Below, piece by piece: positions 39,591 through 42,655 of a DNA stretch of 42,655 nucleotides (positions within the stretch are counted from its first letter, which is position 1; every line of letters starts with the position of its first letter). The translations under genes and the position numbers were made by a program. Source of the DNA: Bacteroidales bacterium. GTDB taxonomy: Bacteria > Bacteroidota > Bacteroidia > Bacteroidales > WCHB1-69. A model generated the notes under the pieces. The model searched no databases, was not told the origin of the DNA, and worked only from the letters and a program-made list of their open reading frames with translations. The stretch is from assembly GCA_017962845.1 (NCBI GenBank), contig JAGCUN010000003.1, forward strand, positions 1-42,655. The letters are read 5' to 3'.

Positions 39591-40454
39591 CTACAGATAA
39601 GTTTTGAGTTTCGACTGGTTCCCGTCTGTGCGGAGGCGCTTGATGGCGCGCTCCTTGATCTGGCGCACGCGCTCTCTGGAGAGGGAGGTGCAGGCGCTGA
39701 TCTCATCGAGGGTATATTCGCGTTTGGTATGGAAACCGAAGTACATGCTGACCACCTCACGCTCGGTGGGCGGCAGGGAAGCCAGCACGGCATCGAGGTC
39801 GGTGGTGAGCGACTCCGACATCAGCACATCGTCGGTCGCTTTGCCACCTTCCGGCACGAACGTGTCGATGAACTTGGTGTCGTCGTCGGCGCTCAGCGGG
39901 GCATCAATAGAGACATGGTAGCCGTTCTGCCGCAGCAGGTCGCTAACTTTGTCGGGCGCAAGATCCACAGCCTCAGCAATTTCCTCAATGGTAGGATTGC
40001 GGAGCAGTTCCTGCTCGAGTCGCGACATCTCCTTGCGGATTTTGCCGATGGTGCTCACCTGGTTAAGGGGCAGGCGCACCACCCTCGACTGCTCGGCGAT
40101 GGCGGTGAGAATCGACTGGCGGATCCACCACACGGCATACGAGATGAACTTGAAGCCGCGGGTCTCATCGAAACGCTCGGCGGCCCGCAGCAGTCCGATA
40201 TTGCCTTCGGTAATCAGGTCCGACAGTGAGATGCCCTGGTTCTGGTATTTCTTGGCAATGGAAACAACAAATCTCAGGTTAGAGGTGGTGAGTTTCTCCA
40301 GTGCCTCGCGGTCGCCTGCCTTGATACGGCGGGCCAGCTCGACCTCTTCGTCTGCGGTGATGAGCGGAGCCTTGGAAATGTCGGCAAGGTAACGCTCCAA
40401 CGAAGCCGAGTCGCGGTTGGTAATGGAGTTGGAGATTTTAATTTGACGCATCAT
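39591..40454 (-). CDS. rpoD: Primary sigma factor RpoD (sigma-70, Bacteroidota type)
   Basis: The housekeeping sigma factor, 287 residues, lacking region 1.1 and the non-conserved insert as usual in this phylum. Region 1.2 (SLERYLADISKAPLITADEEVELARRI), region 2 (LRFVVSIAKKYQNQGISLSDLITEGNIGLLRAAERFDETRGFKFISYAVWWIRQSI), region 3 (PTIEEIAEAVD) and region 4 (LPPTEREVVSMYFGF...TLDEISACTSLSRERVRQIKERAIKRLR) are complete. The start is ATG ATG; the second (40451) matches the common family start MRQIKI. This sigma would read the TAnnTTTG promoters listed here. Upstream lies an 8-bp repeat array; no clear -7 box was found for this gene. Confidence 0.96.
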   Translation of the reverse strand: MMRQIKISNSITNRDSASLERYLADISKAPLITADEEVELARRIKAGDREALEKLTTSNLRFVVSIAKKYQNQGISLSDLITEGNIGLLRAAERFDETRGFKFISYAVWWIRQSILTAIAEQSRVVRLPLNQVSTIGKIRKEMSRLEQELLRNPTIEEIAEAVDLAPDKVSDLLRQNGYHVSIDAPLSADDDTKFIDTFVPEGGKATDDVLMSESLTTDLDAVLASLPPTEREVVSMYFGFHTKREYTLDEISACTSLSRERVRQIKERAIKRLRTDGNQSKLKTYL

Positions 40455-40517
40455 AACGGTATGGTTTTTTGGTGTGATAATTCTTGATGGATGGGAGGAT
40501 GGGAGTAGTAGATGAAG

Positions 40518-40557
40518 AGATTAAAAGATTAAAAGATTAAAAGATTATGAGATTATG
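40518..40557. repeat. Five 8-bp tandem repeats (AGATTAAA / AGATTATG) between degP-type gene and rpoD
   Basis: Three perfect AGATTAAA units (40518-40541) and two AGATTATG units (40542-40557) stand head to tail. The flanks hold GATGGATGGGAGGATGGGAG (40482-40505, approximate). The array lies 64 bases upstream of the rpoD start and 12 bases past the end of the protease gene. Confidence 0.85.
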
Positions 40558-40569
40558 GGAGGATAGGGA

Positions 40570-41679
40570 TTAATTATTGCCGTTGGAGTAGTAGAGTTGG
40601 GTGGTGCCTTCGCTGTTGAGGAGGGTGAGGGGTGTTTTATGGGAGCTGCCGTTCCGCAGGTAGGCGACTTCCACACGGTCGCCGGGTGAGTACTGGGCCA
40701 GCACCTCGCGCAGTTCGGAAACAGAATTAACTTCAGCGCCGTTGACAGAGGTGATGACATCATACTGCTGGAGGCCAGCGCGGTAGGCAGCGCCATCGTC
40801 GGCAACGGAGGTGATGCAGACGCCTTTCACCTGCGAGAGGTTCAGTTCCTGCGCCACGTTATTGTCCACCTCCTGGATGGTGACGGCCAGCACAGCGCGC
40901 TGCACCATACCATATTCTTTTAAATCCCCCACCACCTTACGGGCGATGTTGGAGGGGATAGCGAAGGAGTAGCCGGTGTAATAGCCGGTATGGCTTGCGA
41001 TGGCAGAGTTGATGCCGATGAGTTCGCCCGAGGCGTTGACCAAAGCGCCTCCGCTATTTCCCTGATTGACAGCCGCATCAGTCTGTATAAACGACTCGAT
41101 GGAGGTGTTTTCGCCGAGGATGTCGAGGTTACGGGCTTTGGCGCTCACGATGCCGGCGGTGACGGTAGAGGTGAGGTTGAAGGGGTTGCCCACAGCGAGC
41201 ACCCACTCCCCTATCCGCACCTGGTCGGAGTTGCCGAAGGTGAGGGTGGGCAGTCCATCGCACTCAATCTTGATGAGGGCGAGGTCGGTCTGCGGGTCGG
41301 TGCCGATGATGGTGGCGGGGAACTCTCGCTTGTCGTTCAAGGTCACCACAACATCCTGTGAATTTTCCACCACATGGTTGTTGGTGACGATGTAGCCGTC
41401 GGGACTGATGATCACGCCGGAGCCGGCACCCATCACCTGCTGTTCATACGAGCCGAAAGGTGACGAAAAATTGAAAAAATCTTCCCAAAAACTTCCACTG
41501 AAGAAGTCATCCCAGACAGAAGTACGGTATAAAAAGGTGGTTTTGATGTGCACAACGGCGTGTACCGACTGCTCGGCGGCGGAAGTCAAATCAACATACG
41601 AGCGGGATGCAGACTGCGCTGACACTCCCGTCACAATCACAATCAACAATGTGGTTATCAGTAATTTAATCGTTTTCAT
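40570..41679 (-). CDS. DegP/HtrA-type periplasmic serine protease
   Basis: An ATP-independent envelope quality-control protease/chaperone, ~369 residues. The ATG at 41679 starts a signal peptide (MKTIKLLITTLLIVIVTGVSAQ); an upstream ATG at 41700 is possible but adds a charged stretch. The chymotrypsin-like domain shows the catalytic triad His in YIVTNNHVV, Asp in GTDPQTDLALIKI and Ser in AAVNQGNSGGALV. The LA-loop is short but aromatic (WDDFFSGSFWEDFFNF). Only one PDZ domain follows (KGVCITSVADDGAAYRAGLQQYDVITSVNG), versus two in E. coli DegP, so it is closer to DegS/HhoB in layout. It is not obviously co-transcribed with rpoD. Confidence 0.92.
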   Translation of the reverse strand: MKTIKLLITTLLIVIVTGVSAQSASRSYVDLTSAAEQSVHAVVHIKTTFLYRTSVWDDFFSGSFWEDFFNFSSPFGSYEQQVMGAGSGVIISPDGYIVTNNHVVENSQDVVVTLNDKREFPATIIGTDPQTDLALIKIECDGLPTLTFGNSDQVRIGEWVLAVGNPFNLTSTVTAGIVSAKARNLDILGENTSIESFIQTDAAVNQGNSGGALVNASGELIGINSAIASHTGYYTGYSFAIPSNIARKVVGDLKEYGMVQRAVLAVTIQEVDNNVAQELNLSQVKGVCITSVADDGAAYRAGLQQYDVITSVNGAEVNSVSELREVLAQYSPGDRVEVAYLRNGSSHKTPLTLLNSEGTTQLYYSNGNN

Positions 41680-41800
41680 AGGCGTAATTTTTATCAACAT
41701 TCATTCAACATATAATATAACATAGACAAACAAGAAACGAAATTGTTCGCCAAAAATTATTTTATTTTTCAAATAAAGGAAAAAATTAAAAAAATAGTTG

Positions 41801-41808
41801 TAATTTTG
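41801..41808 (+). promoter_or_regulatory. Bacteroidota -7 promoter box (TAATTTTG) for rplU-rpmA
   Basis: TTGTAATTTTGCCGCCC matches TAnnTTTG, 37 bases before the rplU ATG. Confidence 0.65.
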
Positions 41809-41845
41809 CCGCCCGAAAAATAATGTCTAACTAAAATCAATCAAA

Positions 41846-42157
41846 ATGTACGCAATCGTAGAAATAGCAGGGCAACAATTTAAGATTGAAAAAGATCAGA
41901 AGATCTTTGTTCATCGCCTCAAAGCTGAAGAAGGTGCCGAAGTAAAATTCGACCGCGTGATGTTAGTGGACGACAACGGTTCTGTAAAAGTGGGTACCCC
42001 CACCGTTGCTGGTGCAGAAGTTTCTGCCACTGTCTTGAAACATCTCAAAGGAGAAAAAGTGCTGGTCTTCAAGAAGAAAAGAAGAAAAGGTTATCAGACT
42101 TTGAACGGTCATCGTCAGTATTTGACCTCTGTTCAGATCAACAGCATCAACCTTTAA
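41846..42157 (+). CDS. rplU: 50S ribosomal protein L21
   Basis: A large-subunit protein of 103 residues. Seen: [54 protein letters not shown], and the basic [27 protein letters not shown], which contacts 23S rRNA. Length and all conserved blocks are normal. It precedes rpmA by 42 bases, the nearly universal bacterial L21-L27 arrangement. Confidence 0.98.
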   Translation: MYAIVEIAGQQFKIEKDQKIFVHRLKAEEGAEVKFDRVMLVDDNGSVKVGTPTVAGAEVSATVLKHLKGEKVLVFKKKRRKGYQTLNGHRQYLTSVQINSINL

Positions 42158-42199
42158 TCAATTAATTCACGGATTTTATCACTAAAAAAATCATTTATT

Positions 42200-42472
42200 A
42201 TGGCTCATAAAAAAGGTGTCGGTAGTACTCAAAACGGTCGCGAGTCCGAAAGCAAACGTTTAGGAATCAAGATTTTTGGCGGCCAGATTTGCAAAGCCGG
42301 TAATATTCTCATCCGACAGAGAGGTACTCTTCACAATCCCGGCAGAAACGTGGGCATGGGCAAGGATCACACCATCTACGCTCTTGTTGACGGTACCGTA
42401 GAATTCAAAAAACGCACGGGCGGAAAGTCCTTTGTTTCTGTCATCCCGATGGAACAGGGCGCTGAAGCATAA
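42200..42472 (+). CDS. rpmA: 50S ribosomal protein L27
   Basis: A large-subunit protein of 90 residues whose N-terminus reaches the peptidyl-transferase centre. Seen: [65 protein letters not shown]. The start AHKKG follows the initiator Met directly, so there is no cleaved N-terminal extension of the Firmicutes type. A hairpin terminator follows. Confidence 0.98.
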   Translation: MAHKKGVGSTQNGRESESKRLGIKIFGGQICKAGNILIRQRGTLHNPGRNVGMGKDHTIYALVDGTVEFKKRTGGKSFVSVIPMEQGAEA

Positions 42473-42484
42473 CCCGTTACAACA

Positions 42485-42518
42485 TTCAAAACCGTATCAG
42501 GGTTGATACGGTTTTGAA
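42485..42518 (+). terminator. Hairpin terminator after rpmA
   Basis: A perfect 15-bp stem (42485-42499 with 42504-42518, loop GGGT) carries TTCAAAA/TTTTGAA at its base, 12 bases after the rpmA stop and directly before tRNA-Pro. Confidence 0.78.
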
Positions 42519-42521
42519 ATA

Positions 42522-42597
42522 CGGGATGTAGTTCAGTTGGCAGAATACTTGGTTTGGGACCAAGGGGTCGCTCGTTCGAGTCGAGTCATCCCGACCA
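42522..42597 (+). tRNA. tRNA-Pro (anticodon TGG)
   Basis: A full cloverleaf. The acceptor CGGGATG pairs with CATCCCG. The D arm is GTTCAGTTGGCAGAAT; the anticodon stem CTTGG/CCAAG holds loop TTTGGGA (anticodon TGG). The T loop is TTCGAGT and the 3' ACCA is encoded. It would read CCA/CCN proline codons. Confidence 0.95.
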
Positions 42598-42608
42598 ATG
42601 AATAAAAA

Positions 42609-42655
42609 GGTTCCGTAGCTCAGCTGGATAGAGCAACTGCCTTCTAAGCAGTAGG
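42609..42655 (+). tRNA. tRNA-Arg (anticodon TCT), truncated by window end
   Basis: The 5' part of a tRNA. Acceptor GGTTCCG, D arm GCTCAGCTGGATAGAGC, anticodon stem ACTGC/GCAGT with loop CTTCTAA (anticodon TCT). The T arm and 3' end lie outside the window. It follows tRNA-Pro by 11 bases, so both are likely one transcript. Confidence 0.92.

Overview
The window comes from a member of the Bacteroidota, most likely order Bacteroidales. The evidence is the phylum-specific promoter box TAnnTTTG in front of many genes, two proteins with type IX secretion (T9SS) C-terminal sorting tails, a TonB-dependent receptor paired with a DUF4249 lipoprotein, a DUF4476 protein, an HU/SPOR envelope protein and a short primary sigma factor without region 1.1. 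Most of it is ordinary chromosomal housekeeping DNA. I see no prophage, insertion sequence or CRISPR array.

Layout. 1-2060: 3' part of groEL (its first ~90 bases do not look like GroEL) and a GNAT-CutC fusion gene. 2103-4000: an AT-rich hicBA toxin-antitoxin pair followed by a G3E GTPase with a His/Asp-rich metal loop. 4033-7262: a large secreted transglutaminase-like protein and a YigZ protein. 7270-11678 (minus): an alanine/sodium symporter, a DUF4476 protein and a long-chain acyl-CoA ligase. 11772-14765: a LytTR membrane regulator behind three 20-bp direct repeats, an orphan kamE (lysine 5,6-aminomutase beta subunit) and a glycosyltransferase. 14811-18395: a T9SS-exported C10 cysteine protease, an unexplained structured intergenic region with its own promoter, and parE. 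18637-22626: a lipoprotein cyclophilin, pheS, mreC, mreD and tpiA. 22654-27528: two palindromic terminators, a 1213-residue modular T9SS surface protein and a lipoprotein. 27755-29307: efp-lpxD.

The last third is mainly three minus-strand operons. These are ddl-rpe-TonB receptor-DUF4249-dtd (34861 to 29354), deoxynucleoside kinase-kdsB-HU/SPOR-rlmB (38356 to 34961) and rpoD-rsmI-riboflavin kinase (40454 to 38512). A DegP-type protease precedes them. The window ends with plus-strand rplU-rpmA, tRNA-Pro(TGG) and a truncated tRNA-Arg(TCT).

Cell-envelope functions recur: ddl, mreCD, kdsB, lpxD, SPOR, DegP, the TonB receptor and the T9SS cargo. The points most worth a second look are the structured region at 16230-16544, the 20-bp repeats in front of the LytTR gene, the HU-(Glu-Pro)n-SPOR protein, the kamE/glycosyltransferase pair, the TonB receptor locked between rpe and dtd, the EGLSA motif in ParE and the sequence discontinuity at the groEL end.
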